Assembly: GCF_010499255.1 (NCBI RefSeq)
Contig: NZ_JAAGRN010000011.1
Coordinates: 1 to 64,000, forward strand
Length of the DNA: 64,000 nucleotides
From: Sheuella amnicola
GTDB taxonomy: Bacteria; Pseudomonadota; Gammaproteobacteria; Burkholderiales; Burkholderiaceae_B
Reading direction: 5' to 3'
Shown here: piece by piece, positions 42,648 through 52,276 of the stretch
How the letters are laid out: every line of letters begins with the position of its first letter
Numbering within the stretch: position 1 is the stretch's first letter
Position numbers and translations under genes: made by a program
The notes under the pieces: generated by a model
Told to the model about the DNA's origin: nothing
Database searches by the model: none
What the model saw: the letters and a program-made list of their open reading frames with translations, nothing else

Positions 42648-44024
42648 TCAGGCAGAACCCCAGGGCTTGATCGCCTCTTTCAGAAGCTTGTAGCCATCGA
42701 TATAGCGAGGACGCTTGTCACCGTAGATCTTGTCGAAGATCGCCAGTTGCGCATCCAGCCAGTCGTGCAATTTCTTGTTGTCCGGGTTGGCCGCCTTGTA
42801 AGCTTCGTTGATCAGAACGAAGTGAATGCGTGGATCATATGGTTGCTTTTCGCCGCCAACGGTTTCATCGCCATCCAGCAGACGCAGCAACATCGCATCG
42901 GCCGAACCGAGAGTTTGTTCGTAAATAGGAGCGCCATGTACACGGTACATGACACTGGTCATGTCTTTGCCGTTGGTCATGGTGAAGCCCATTTCGGTCC
43001 AGAGCTTTTTCATGTCGACCTTGGCGCCAACCTTGTCCAGAACGATCTGGCCCCAGTCGCGCAAGACATCGGGGGCATCAGCCATCAAGTCTGTCAGGCG
43101 GTCGCCATCCAGGTCGGTTGCGTAAACGATGCACTTGCGCTGGCGGATCATGTCGTGCAACAACAGACCGAAGTTTGTGTCCGAAATGTGTTCGTAGATA
43201 TCACCACCCCAGTTTTCCATGCCGGCTTTGAAGTCCTTAGGCAAGAGGGCAACGATGGCGTCTACGCTGGCACGATGCTCTTCGTATGCATCGACAGTGT
43301 ATTTGCGCTTGAGAGTGAATTTTGTGCCCTGAAGCAACCAGCGCATGATGCCGGCATTAATCGCATCTTCCTGAGCCTGGGTTGGTTTGGTGGCGACACG
43401 TCCGATCTGGCCGGTTTCGTGAACCATTTTCAGGAACAGGCGTGCGGCATAAGCCATGCGTACGCCCGGTGTGTTCATTTCGGAATGGATGATACCGGTT
43501 TCGGCATCAACCTTGAATTTCTTCTTGTCCTGCGAGTATGGCAAACCGGGCATGAAACGAATGCTGGTGATGCCGCCATAGGGACGGACGTTACAGTAAA
43601 CACCAGCAGCAGTGCGCAGCGGTGCGTTGGCGGACTTGCCGTTTACGACTACTTTTTTGCCACCTTCGTTGACCATGAAGTCACCGGCTGTCGACCACTT
43701 CAGTGCCGTGTAGTCAAGCTTGCCGAACCATTCCAGCGAGGCCAACTTGGTGTCATGGCGAAACTGAGCCATCATCGGGACGCCCAGGAAAGGCAGACCC
43801 AGCACGTCAAGTGCCATCAATGTGCCGTTCAGTGCGAACATATCGGTGAACGCGTGAGCAACCGGCTTTACATCACCAGTGGCGTTGCCGCCTTCCCAGA
43901 TGATTGCGTCGGGGCTACCTGCAGGTTTAACTGCTGAGCGTTTGTAAATACTGTCGAGCAGCTTGAAGAGATCGCCGTTTTGTTCTTCTTGGGCGATTTT
44001 CAGCAAATCAAGTTGTTGTGCCAT
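42648..44024 (-). CDS. Uncharacterised 458-residue protein
   Basis: I do not recognise this protein. It is cytoplasmic by sequence, with no signal peptide or membrane helix, and begins MAQQLDLLKIAQEEQNGDLF. Conserved-looking segments include AIIWEGGNATGDVKPVAHAF, GVYCNVRPYGGITSIRFMPG, YATDLDGDRLTDLMADAPD and DPRIHFVLINEAYKAANP. The frequent use of common codons and a strong terminator suggest good expression. A long open frame on the opposite strand looks like an antisense shadow. It is flanked by the NUDIX/MBL gene and an NADP oxidoreductase on the same strand, about 100 bases from each, probably as its own unit. Confidence 0.8.
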   Translation of the reverse strand: MAQQLDLLKIAQEEQNGDLFKLLDSIYKRSAVKPAGSPDAIIWEGGNATGDVKPVAHAFTDMFALNGTLMALDVLGLPFLGVPMMAQFRHDTKLASLEWFGKLDYTALKWSTAGDFMVNEGGKKVVVNGKSANAPLRTAAGVYCNVRPYGGITSIRFMPGLPYSQDKKKFKVDAETGIIHSEMNTPGVRMAYAARLFLKMVHETGQIGRVATKPTQAQEDAINAGIMRWLLQGTKFTLKRKYTVDAYEEHRASVDAIVALLPKDFKAGMENWGGDIYEHISDTNFGLLLHDMIRQRKCIVYATDLDGDRLTDLMADAPDVLRDWGQIVLDKVGAKVDMKKLWTEMGFTMTNGKDMTSVMYRVHGAPIYEQTLGSADAMLLRLLDGDETVGGEKQPYDPRIHFVLINEAYKAANPDNKKLHDWLDAQLAIFDKIYGDKRPRYIDGYKLLKEAIKPWGSA

Positions 44025-44123
44025 GAACGAAAAGCCTCGGTTGGTTTGATGTAAAACGATTTCAAACTTTGATTATCGCACTACTACGATGTAAATATTG
44101 CTTAGCTTAAAATATATTTGATA

Positions 44124-45131
44124 TTAATCGTCTGTGAGTTTGACGAGCTGCTTGCCGAAGTTTTCCCCCTTGAGCAGACCGACGAGCGCGGCTGGAGCGT
44201 TTTCCAGTCCGTGCACAATAGATTCGCGAAATTTTAATTTGCCGCTGAGCACTAGTTCGGACAGTTTGGTTCGAATATCAGCCCAATGATCCATGCGATC
44301 GGAAACAATAAATCCTTGCAGCTTGATACGATTGACCAGAATTGAGCGCAATGTTTTGTGGGCATGCGGTGGTTTGTTGAATTCGGACACCATTCCGCAC
44401 AAAGCGATACGGGAAAACGGATTCATCAGGGTGAGCAGTTGCTCGAAAATCGGGCCCCCAACGTTTTCGAACAGGCAATCGATTCCACGGGGAAGCTCAG
44501 CGTTGAGATCCTGGACAAAAGTAGGCGAGCGGTGATCGACGCAGGCATCAAATCCCAGTTCGTTGACAACGTAGGCGCATTTTGCCGATCCGCCTGCAAT
44601 GCCTACAACCCGACAGCCCAACGCTTTTGCCAGTTGCCCCACAACCGACCCAACGGCTCCGGAGGCTGCGTCGACCACAACGGTTTCTCCGGGTTTGGGT
44701 TCGCAGATTTCCATCAAGCCTCGCCAAGCAGTGATACCCGGCATGCCCAATACGCCAAGATAGGCAGTGGAACTGATTTTGCTTGTGTCGATTTTGGTTA
44801 TCGCTGATGGGTTGGTCGCAGTGTAAAGTTGCCATCCGTTAGCCGCCAAAACAATGTCTCCAACTTTGAATTGGCTTGAGTTCGAGAGTATGACTTCACC
44901 GACTGTTCCGCCGACCATGAGTTGTCCGGGATTGACGCCCTGGGCATAGGATTTTGCGTCGGAAATGCGGCTGCGCATATACGGATCAAGTGAAAGCCAG
45001 AGATTTTTGATCAAGACTTGATCCGGGCCGGGCGTTGGAATGGGGGACTCGATCAATTTGAAATTGTCCGGGGATACCCAGCCGGACGGGCGACTTGCAA
45101 GAATGATTTGGCGATTGGATGTCGAGGTCAT
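44124..45131 (-). CDS. NADP-dependent MDR oxidoreductase (CurA/leukotriene B4 dehydrogenase-like)
   Basis: About 335 residues of the zinc-free medium-chain reductases that reduce alpha,beta-unsaturated ketones. NRQIILASRPSGWVSPDNF, LWLSLDPYMRSRI, GMPGITAWRGLMEI and the NADP loop VDAASGAVGSVVGQLAK match. The start at 45131 is chosen because relatives begin with a short NRQI-type leader; an in-frame TTG at 45173 would add 14 unlikely residues. It diverges from the flavin reductase gene across 52 bases. Confidence 0.88.
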   Translation of the reverse strand: MTSTSNRQIILASRPSGWVSPDNFKLIESPIPTPGPDQVLIKNLWLSLDPYMRSRISDAKSYAQGVNPGQLMVGGTVGEVILSNSSQFKVGDIVLAANGWQLYTATNPSAITKIDTSKISSTAYLGVLGMPGITAWRGLMEICEPKPGETVVVDAASGAVGSVVGQLAKALGCRVVGIAGGSAKCAYVVNELGFDACVDHRSPTFVQDLNAELPRGIDCLFENVGGPIFEQLLTLMNPFSRIALCGMVSEFNKPPHAHKTLRSILVNRIKLQGFIVSDRMDHWADIRTKLSELVLSGKLKFRESIVHGLENAPAALVGLLKGENFGKQLVKLTDD

Positions 45132-45183
45132 AATATTGGTTACATTCAATGAATCATGAAGACAATACAACAAAGGAGCAGCT

Positions 45184-45810
45184 ATGAGCGATTATTTCTA
45201 CGAACCATCCAAAGGGCATGGTTTGCCGCACAATCCTTTCAAGGCAATTGTTTCGCCTCGACCGATCGGTTGGATTTCCAGCATGGATGAGCAAGGGCGG
45301 GTTAATCTCGCCCCCTACAGTTTCTTCAACGCATTTGTCGAAAATCCTCCCGTAATTGGTTTTTGCACCAGTGGTGAACGAAAAGACAGCGTGAATAATA
45401 TCGATGCGACGGGGGAGTTTGTCGCTAATTTTTGTAGTGCCGATCTTGCTCAAGAGATGAATTTGACTTCCGCATCAGTCGCGCCGGGTGTCGATGAAAT
45501 GAAGTTGGCCGGTCTGGAGTCGGCTGCCTCGACGATTGTTAAAGTGCCTAGGGTCGCCAGAGCCATCGCCGCGCTGGAATGTAAGCTGATCTATACCTTG
45601 CAGCTCAGCAATGCCAAAGGCGAAAAGATCAACAGCTGGTTGACGCTTGGAGAAGTGGTTGGTGTGCATATCGATGATCAATACCTGAAAAATGGAATAT
45701 TCGATACTGCGGCTGCACGCCCTCTCGGAAGATGTGGCTACCGTGGTGATTATGTGGAAGTGAATCAACTGTTCGAAATGATTCGCCCCAAAGAGTATGT
45801 TCAAAAATAA
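45184..45810 (+). CDS. Flavin reductase-like domain protein
   Basis: A 208-residue FMN-binding split-barrel protein (DIM6/NTAB group). AIVSPRPIGWISSMDEQGRVNLAPYS is split over the FMN site, followed by FFNAFVENPPVIGF and the family's GEFVANF. Such proteins reduce free flavin or act as oxidoreductases; some are partners of monooxygenases, none of which is adjacent. A CAAAGGAGCAGCT leader gives a good ribosome-binding site. The next gene starts about 40 bases downstream. Confidence 0.88.
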   Translation: MSDYFYEPSKGHGLPHNPFKAIVSPRPIGWISSMDEQGRVNLAPYSFFNAFVENPPVIGFCTSGERKDSVNNIDATGEFVANFCSADLAQEMNLTSASVAPGVDEMKLAGLESAASTIVKVPRVARAIAALECKLIYTLQLSNAKGEKINSWLTLGEVVGVHIDDQYLKNGIFDTAAARPLGRCGYRGDYVEVNQLFEMIRPKEYVQK

Positions 45811-45851
45811 GTAGGCCCACTCAAGAACCGAAACCCTAAAGGCAGGCAAAA

Positions 45852-46472
45852 ATGAATCCAGCAGCCAAAGACATGAACCGGCAGGAAACAAATTCCAGGC
45901 AAGTTTCGCGATTTGCTATTCCCGATTTGGCTGATGTGCCCGAGGATATACGCGAAAAAATACTTCTGGTTCAGGAAAAGTCCGGCTTTGTGCCCAACGT
46001 ATTTCTGACGTTGTCCAGACGGCCGGAAGAGTTTCGTGCGTTTTTTGCCTACCATGACGCATTGATGGTCAAGGAGACCGGTAGTCTCACCAAAGCCGAC
46101 CGCGAAATGATCGTAACCGCGACAAGTGCGAAAAACAATTGCCTATATTGCGTCATGGCGCACGGTGCGATCTTGCGCATTTACGCAAAAAATCCCCATA
46201 TAGCCGATCAAGTCGCGATCAACCACCACAAGGCGGATATCACTCCCAGACAGAAAGCGATGCTGGATTTTGCGATCAAGGTTTGTCTGGACTCGCAGTC
46301 GATCGGAGAAGTCGATTACGAGACACTTCGCGGTCACGGTTTTGACGATGAAGATATCTGGGACATCACATCGATCACCGCATTCTTCGGTATGTCGAAT
46401 CGAATCGCCAATACAATTTCTATGCGACCCAACGATGAGTTTTATCTGTTAGGTCGACTGCCTAAAAAGTAA
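45852..46472 (+). CDS. AhpD-like peroxidase-related protein (carboxymuconolactone decarboxylase family)
   Basis: A 206-residue alkylhydroperoxidase-like protein. The CxxC redox pair with the following His lies in NNCLYCVMAHGAILR near residues 96-110. FVPNVFLTLSRRPEEFRAFF and TADREMI-type DREMIVTATSA also fit the 'peroxidase-related' subgroup. It probably reduces peroxides or acts as a disulfide oxidoreductase. Its last 11 bases overlap the end of the convergent RND pump gene. Confidence 0.9.
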   Translation: MNPAAKDMNRQETNSRQVSRFAIPDLADVPEDIREKILLVQEKSGFVPNVFLTLSRRPEEFRAFFAYHDALMVKETGSLTKADREMIVTATSAKNNCLYCVMAHGAILRIYAKNPHIADQVAINHHKADITPRQKAMLDFAIKVCLDSQSIGEVDYETLRGHGFDDEDIWDITSITAFFGMSNRIANTISMRPNDEFYLLGRLPKK

Positions 46473-49400
46473 AGCGCTTAGTTAGTTTTTTGATGGCGTG
46501 TTCTGCGTCATCTGTATAGGTGTAAAAGGCGGGTATCACTAATAAGCTCAGAAGTGTGGAAGTAATGAGCCCGCCAATCACCGCGATTGACATGGGGGAT
46601 CTGAAGCTTGGGTCTGAACCAAGTCCAATGGCAATCGGAAGCATGCCTGCGGTCATTGCGATTGTTGTCATGATGATCGGACGCGCACGTTTATGACATG
46701 CATCGATAATCGCTTCGAGTCTGTCCATGCCGTTTCGCCGTGCCACAATCGCATATTCGACGAGCAGAATCGAGTTTTTTGTCACGATGCCCATCAGCAT
46801 CAACAAGCCGATCAGTGATGGCATCGAAAAGCTTTTACCGGTCAGGAGCAACGCCACAAAGGCTCCACCGATCGATAGCGGTAAAGCGCCAAGAATCGTG
46901 ATCGGTTGAACAAAGTCATGAAACAACAATACAAGCACCATGTAAATGCAAAGCAGGCCGATCGACATCGCAATCCCGAAGCTGGCGAATAATGCCTGCA
47001 TCTCCTGAGCATCGCCTAACTCTGTACGTTTGACTCCAGCAGGTAGATTTTTGAGACTGGGTAGTTTAAGCGCCTCTGCGAAGACCTCTCCCAGTTGACG
47101 TTCCCCGAGTTCAACATCGATCGTGATGTTTCTGCTTCTATTCAATCGGTTGATTTGAGCAGGGCCACTATCTATTTTGATCGTTGCGACATTGCCAAGC
47201 ATGACAGGTCCGTTTCGCCCGGGAACCGTCAGACGTTCGAGAGAGTCAAGATCGACTCGACTGCTGTCTGGAAGCTTGACTCGAATCGGGACTTGTCTTT
47301 CCGATAAATTCAATTTAGGCAACCCGATGTCGTAATCACCTGCTGTTGCGATACGCAATGTTTCAGCGATCGATTGCGCAGTGACCCCAAGATCCGCGGC
47401 GCGTGCAAAATCGGGTTTGACGATGATTTCCGGGCGAATCAAGCTTGCGCCCGATAAAACATTACCGATTCCGGATAGGGATCTCAAATCCCGTTCTACC
47501 GCGCGGGCAGCAAGTGTCAGCGCATTGGGATCTTCGCTTTGAAGAACGATTTGCATTTTGACCCCGGTAGCCTGGGGACCGACAGTGATGCGCACACCGG
47601 GTTCATCAGCCAGCAATTCGCGAATCTTTGTTTCGACTTCCTGTTGTGTTTGCTTGCGGTTTGAGCGATGCGTCAGCATGACCGTAATCGTGGCCTTTCT
47701 GACCTCGGCGGCAGCTCCCCCGGAAAAGACGTCACCTGAAACACCGGCTCCCACCGAACTGAATGTTCTTTCGACTTCAGGCATCGTTTCGAGTTTGGCG
47801 CGCACGCGTTCGGTGGCTAGCAAAGTATCGGCAAGCGTAGAACCGGGAGTTTTTTCAATGTTCACTAGTGTTTGACCGCGATCTGCGGGAGGGACGAACC
47901 CTTTCGGTAATAGTGGAACCAACGCGATGGAGCCAATAAAAAATAGCGTGGCAAGAATCAGCGTTGTAAGCCTGTGCGACAAGCACCAACGGACCGCGAG
48001 TAAATAATTGCGCATGATCCACCCGTCTTGCTTGACGTGCGAAGCATTCGATTTGGATGGTTTAAGCAAATAGGCCGACATCATCGGAGTCAAGAGTCGG
48101 GCGACGACGAGGGATGCAAGAATGGCAATGACAGCAGTCCAGCCGAATTGCTTGAAAAATTTTCCGGGTACGCCGGACATGAACGCAGTGGGAAGAAAGA
48201 CTGACACCAGTGCAAAGGTAGTCGCTATGACGGCCATGCCGATTTCGTCCGCGGCATCCATGGCAGCCTGAAAGGGCGTTTTACCCATGTTTAGATGCCG
48301 CTCTATATTTTCGACCTCGACGATCGCATCATCGACAAGAATGCCCACAACAAGGGCAAGTGACAGCAGGGTCACCATGTTCAGTGTGTAGCCGAACAAA
48401 TAAATACCTAAAAATGTCGGAATCACAGACAGAGGTAGCGCCGCGGCTGACACAACCGTCGCGCGCCAGTCGCGCAGGAAGATCCATACGACGATCACGG
48501 CAAGAATGGCGCCCTCATAAAGCAATTTCATTGAGCCGTCGAAGTTTTCCTCGGTCGCGGCAACGTTATTGACCTCCTGGGTCATTTGTATCTCAGGTCG
48601 TTCCTTTTGGAGAGTATCCAGCGCAGCTCGAACTTTATTTGCGACTGTCACCTCGTCTGCGCCTTTGCTGCGCATGACTTCAAAAGCAACAACAGGTTTT
48701 CCGTTGGCGTGCGCCATAGATCGACGCTCGGCAGTGGTGTCGCGGATAGTCGCGATTTGCTCTAGTCGAATCCTTCTTCCATCAGACAGCGAAATATCAA
48801 GCTTGCCGATTTCAGCCGCAGTTTGAACTGTAGCGATCGTGCGAACAGATTGTTCGGCGCCACCCACATCGCCACGGCCACCTGGAGCTTCTTGCTGTAT
48901 TTGACGTAGCCTTTTCGAAACTTCAGCTGCTGACACGTTCAATGCAGCCATGCGTAATGGGTCCAGTTCGACGCTAACCTCGCGGCTCAGTCCACCCATC
49001 CGTTTGATTTTTCCGACACCATTGATCGCAAGCAGACGTTTACTCACGGTGTTGTCTATAAACCAGGATAGTGCCTCCTCGTCCAATCTGTCCGATGCGA
49101 CGGCAAAAGTCATGAGAGGCCTGCCCGCGGTGGTCGCTCGAAGCACGCTCGGATCCCGGAGGTCGGCGGGCATGTCGGCACGAACGCGCGTCACGGCATC
49201 CCTGACATCGTTGACTGCTTCCATCGTATCTTTTTCGAGAACGAACTCGACAGTGATAATGACGCTGCCTTCCAAAATTCGGGTGTGGAGATTCTTGATT
49301 CCCTGAAGCGTCGCGATCGAGTTTTCGATTTTTCGAGCGACCTCGGTTTCGAGCGTAGATGGCGCGGCCCCCGGAAGGTTGGCCTCAACTGTAACGGTCG

Positions 49401-49527
49401 GCAGTTCAATGTCCGGAAAATCTTGAATGCTCAGAGCACGAAAAGACAAGAGCCCCGCAATAGTCAACAGTATGAATAGCAGGATTGCAGGAATCGGGTG
49501 CTTGATCGAAAAGGATGAGAAATTCAA
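46462..49527 (-). CDS. RND efflux pump, inner-membrane transporter (HAE1 family)
   Basis: A 1021-residue AcrB-like proton-driven pump. The N-terminus FSIKHPIPAILLFILLTIAG, two periplasmic porter regions and 12 membrane helices are present. Proton-relay residues are visible: the Asp pair in VVGILVDDAIVEVENIERH and the Lys in MGIVTKNSILLVEYA. It exports hydrophobic drugs or toxic compounds. Start and stop overlap the adaptor gene by four bases, so the three pump genes are coupled. No regulator gene is adjacent. Confidence 0.95.
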   Translation of the reverse strand: MNFSSFSIKHPIPAILLFILLTIAGLLSFRALSIQDFPDIELPTVTVEANLPGAAPSTLETEVARKIENSIATLQGIKNLHTRILEGSVIITVEFVLEKDTMEAVNDVRDAVTRVRADMPADLRDPSVLRATTAGRPLMTFAVASDRLDEEALSWFIDNTVSKRLLAINGVGKIKRMGGLSREVSVELDPLRMAALNVSAAEVSKRLRQIQQEAPGGRGDVGGAEQSVRTIATVQTAAEIGKLDISLSDGRRIRLEQIATIRDTTAERRSMAHANGKPVVAFEVMRSKGADEVTVANKVRAALDTLQKERPEIQMTQEVNNVAATEENFDGSMKLLYEGAILAVIVVWIFLRDWRATVVSAAALPLSVIPTFLGIYLFGYTLNMVTLLSLALVVGILVDDAIVEVENIERHLNMGKTPFQAAMDAADEIGMAVIATTFALVSVFLPTAFMSGVPGKFFKQFGWTAVIAILASLVVARLLTPMMSAYLLKPSKSNASHVKQDGWIMRNYLLAVRWCLSHRLTTLILATLFFIGSIALVPLLPKGFVPPADRGQTLVNIEKTPGSTLADTLLATERVRAKLETMPEVERTFSSVGAGVSGDVFSGGAAAEVRKATITVMLTHRSNRKQTQQEVETKIRELLADEPGVRITVGPQATGVKMQIVLQSEDPNALTLAARAVERDLRSLSGIGNVLSGASLIRPEIIVKPDFARAADLGVTAQSIAETLRIATAGDYDIGLPKLNLSERQVPIRVKLPDSSRVDLDSLERLTVPGRNGPVMLGNVATIKIDSGPAQINRLNRSRNITIDVELGERQLGEVFAEALKLPSLKNLPAGVKRTELGDAQEMQALFASFGIAMSIGLLCIYMVLVLLFHDFVQPITILGALPLSIGGAFVALLLTGKSFSMPSLIGLLMLMGIVTKNSILLVEYAIVARRNGMDRLEAIIDACHKRARPIIMTTIAMTAGMLPIAIGLGSDPSFRSPMSIAVIGGLITSTLLSLLVIPAFYTYTDDAEHAIKKLTKRFTF

Positions 49528-50675
49528 TTTCTTGTTCCTTTTTGTCGCTGATCCGCCGGAGTCGGTTCGACCACGGTCACTACGTCGCCATCTGCTAAAA
49601 ATCCTGCGCCCGACTCTGCGATAGTGTCATTGCTTGTCACGCCATTCAAAATCTCGACGCGATTGCCGATTCGTTGGCCGATTTCAACTTTGATTTGATC
49701 AACTTTTCTGTTTGTATCCACTTTGAACACATACGTGAATCCATCTCTTGTGACGATCGATTCCTGCGGCAAGGTCAAGCCGGTTGTATCGCCCGTAAGA
49801 AATTCGCCCCTGGCGAACATGCCGGCGCGAATTACCGGCCCGTTGGTTGTTTGTTTCGGTAGATCAACATAGACAATTGCGGTTCTAGTTTGCTGGTCAA
49901 GAGTGGGTCCGATGATGCGTACAGTACCGACCAGAGGCTCTTGTCCGGGAGTAAGGCTCGCTGGTACAACCCGGGCTTTCATCCCGGGTTTAATCTTGCC
50001 TAGCTCTTCTGAGGTTACTTCGGCACGCCATTCGAGCCTGCTTTGGCGCAAGATTCTGAATAATTCGGTTCCGATCGGAATAACCGCGCCCAGCGTGGCT
50101 TGTCTGGATATGATTTCACCATCATCCGGCGCAAGGACTTGGGTTTTTTTCAACCGGAGCTCCAAGACTTTGATTTGCGCCTGTACTGCTTCCAATTTTG
50201 CTTTTGCCGTCAATTCGGCGGTAAGGTATTGCCCGATTTGCTGGCTGGACAAGGCGCCAGAGTTTTTTAGGCTGTTTGCACGTGCCGCATTTGTTTTGGC
50301 CTCGGCAAGAGCGGCGCGGGCCTCGGATTCGCTGGCGCGAATCACCGCCAAATCCGCTTCGACAGTATCGGTGGCAAAACGAGCGAGCAATTCGCCTCCC
50401 TTAACGGTGTCGCCAACATTGACTAGCAACTCGTCGAGGCGCAATCCTCCCACTTCAGAGGCTACCGATGCATCCTGCCATGCTGAAATATTGCCGTTAG
50501 CCTTGATTCCGATTTGGATGGAGGTTGTTTGCGGCTGTGTGACTGTGATGGCAAGCCCCGCTCGGGGGGGGGCGGTTTTATCGGTTGCAATGGCAGGGCG
50601 TATACATATAGCCCAAATGACGCAAAGGACAATTGAACGTGCGCAAGCGGATAGGGTTTGTTTAGTCATTTTCAT
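49524..50675 (-). CDS. RND efflux periplasmic adaptor (membrane fusion protein)
   Basis: About 383 residues. A signal sequence (MTKQTLSACARSIVLCVIWA onward) is followed by the lipoyl-like half SVASEVGGLRLDELLVNVGDTVKGGE, a coiled-coil hairpin rich in Ala and Glu, the second half VLAPDDGEIISRQATLGAV, and a beta-barrel. I chose ATG 50675 because it overlaps the upstream stop as ATGA; the ATG at 50699 would overlap 28 bases. It links the RND pump to the outer-membrane channel. Confidence 0.93.
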   Translation of the reverse strand: MKMTKQTLSACARSIVLCVIWAICIRPAIATDKTAPPRAGLAITVTQPQTTSIQIGIKANGNISAWQDASVASEVGGLRLDELLVNVGDTVKGGELLARFATDTVEADLAVIRASESEARAALAEAKTNAARANSLKNSGALSSQQIGQYLTAELTAKAKLEAVQAQIKVLELRLKKTQVLAPDDGEIISRQATLGAVIPIGTELFRILRQSRLEWRAEVTSEELGKIKPGMKARVVPASLTPGQEPLVGTVRIIGPTLDQQTRTAIVYVDLPKQTTNGPVIRAGMFARGEFLTGDTTGLTLPQESIVTRDGFTYVFKVDTNRKVDQIKVEIGQRIGNRVEILNGVTSNDTIAESGAGFLADGDVVTVVEPTPADQRQKGTRN

Positions 50676-52093
50676 TGGACCTGAATCATTGATTGCCAAC
50701 CACCGCCAACCGCACGGTAAAGGGCAATCCAGGCATTGACATGTTCTCGTCTTATGGATGCGAGAGTCAGGTCGGCGTTAAAGGAGAGTCGACGAGTTTC
50801 TTCGAGCTCGAGCTGGCTGGCCAGACCGTTTTTCCAGCGCTCTTGCGCAGCCTCGAGTGATTCATGAAATCCTTCGGAGGCTACTGTGGCCTGTTGTTCC
50901 CGTTGTGCCATGCTGTCGAGTCTGACAAGCGCTTCTTCGACTTCTCTAATGGCTGCACGAACGCGTTGACGGTAATTTGTTTGCGCAGTTTGATATGCGA
51001 CTCTAGCCGTCTCTACATTCGCTGCGAGTTTTCCCGAGTCGAAAATCGGCAGACTAATTGTCGGACCGAATGACCAGGATGATGCGTTGATCGTCAAATC
51101 ACTTGAATTGAAGTTCATGGGACCAACATTGCCGAGTAATGTGATTTTTGGAAATCGCTCGGCAATGCGCACACCAATCTCGGCGCTAGCTGATGCCAGT
51201 TCACGCTCGGCGGCGGCGATATCCGGTCTTTGAGCCAGAACTTGAGCAGGGATTTGCTCAACGCTGATTAGTTTGGGTTTGGGTAGTTTTGCCTGGTTTT
51301 CAACGAGCTTTTGTTTCAACTCGATTTCTTTCATACCAGTTAAAGCCACCATGCTTTTAATCGCAATATCGCACTCGGCCCGTTGAGTCACCAGTCTGGC
51401 GGAGCCCTCTGCCGCGCTTGCTCGGGCCAGTGCAACGTTTGCGCTGGATTGGAATCCCGCAGCACCTAATTTTTCACTTAGTGTGGCGGTTTGCAGCCGA
51501 GACTGAACATCCGCTTGAAAAAGCGCAATTTGTTGTTCGCAGCCTCTGAAATTTGTGTAGAGATTGCCCATCTCGGCGGCAATCGAAATTCTGGCAGCAT
51601 GCCAGTTGGCGATCTCCGCATCCAGCCGTGCAAGCGAGGATTCTCGTCTGCGCTGAACCCCTCCGAACAGATCAATCTCCCAACTGGCTTGGGCCTGTGC
51701 CTGAATCGTTGTGCCGACGATGATCGGACCGCCCAGGATCGTCGTACCACGACTTTCGTTTGCCGCAGCTGAGATAGTGGGCAGTGATGCTGAAATGGCG
51801 GCGGTGTTCAGTGCTCTTGCCTGGGCGATTTTTAATGTCGCCGCAGCAAGTGACCCGCTTTCGAGTTGGGCGGTATGGATCAGTTCGATGAGAAGCGGAT
51901 CATCGAACTGCGCCCACCAGTTCTCGAGCGTTCGTGCATCTCCGGCATGGGGTAGAGACTCTTGCCAGTTGTCAGGCTGGTTCGGGACTTTTGTGGCGTT
52001 CACTCGGTCATAATCCGGTCCGACTGCAATGCAGCCTGAGACAAGGATGACGGGAAGGGCCAACAAAATTCTATTAAGCATACGTCTTTTCAT
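50672..52093 (-). CDS. NodT-family outer-membrane efflux lipoprotein
   Basis: A 473-residue TolC-like channel. The N-terminus has a lipobox (VILVSGC), so it is lipid-anchored. NWWAQFDDPLLIELIHTA and PTISAAANESRG are the usual first-repeat motifs, and two outer membrane efflux domains follow, with LAQRPDIAAAERELASASAEIG opening the second. It is the first gene of the operon, giving the order channel, adaptor, pump. The divergent iorA gene begins 183 bases away. Confidence 0.93.
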   Translation of the reverse strand: MKRRMLNRILLALPVILVSGCIAVGPDYDRVNATKVPNQPDNWQESLPHAGDARTLENWWAQFDDPLLIELIHTAQLESGSLAAATLKIAQARALNTAAISASLPTISAAANESRGTTILGGPIIVGTTIQAQAQASWEIDLFGGVQRRRESSLARLDAEIANWHAARISIAAEMGNLYTNFRGCEQQIALFQADVQSRLQTATLSEKLGAAGFQSSANVALARASAAEGSARLVTQRAECDIAIKSMVALTGMKEIELKQKLVENQAKLPKPKLISVEQIPAQVLAQRPDIAAAERELASASAEIGVRIAERFPKITLLGNVGPMNFNSSDLTINASSWSFGPTISLPIFDSGKLAANVETARVAYQTAQTNYRQRVRAAIREVEEALVRLDSMAQREQQATVASEGFHESLEAAQERWKNGLASQLELEETRRLSFNADLTLASIRREHVNAWIALYRAVGGGWQSMIQVQ

Positions 52094-52185
52094 CGTCCTC
52101 TAATTTACCCCATTTTGATATATGTTTCAGAAGCATTGTTGCGCCGCAAAAAACATTTCCATATGTAGGGGAATTCTCAAATTAG

Positions 52186-52204
52186 GCTTATTTGAAAAAT
52201 AAGC
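52186..52204. promoter_or_regulatory. AT-rich palindrome between the RND operon and iorA
   Basis: GCTTATTT (52186-52193) and AAATAAGC (52197-52204) form a perfect 8-bp inverted repeat around GAA. It lies in the 183-base divergent region and could be an operator for either operon. No regulator gene is adjacent. Confidence 0.5.
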
Positions 52205-52276
52205 TTGCAAGGTTGTGGTGACGTAGGCAGTTCGCTCAGCTAGAATCGGTAAAAAATCCAACCTCAGGAGACTTTC

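Noticed and set aside
42747-43937. A 396-codon open frame on the plus strand opposite the 458-residue protein
   Set aside because: Its translation is rich in Val, His and Gln without motifs, as antisense frames of this codon usage are. The minus-strand gene has a proper start and a strong terminator in its own direction.
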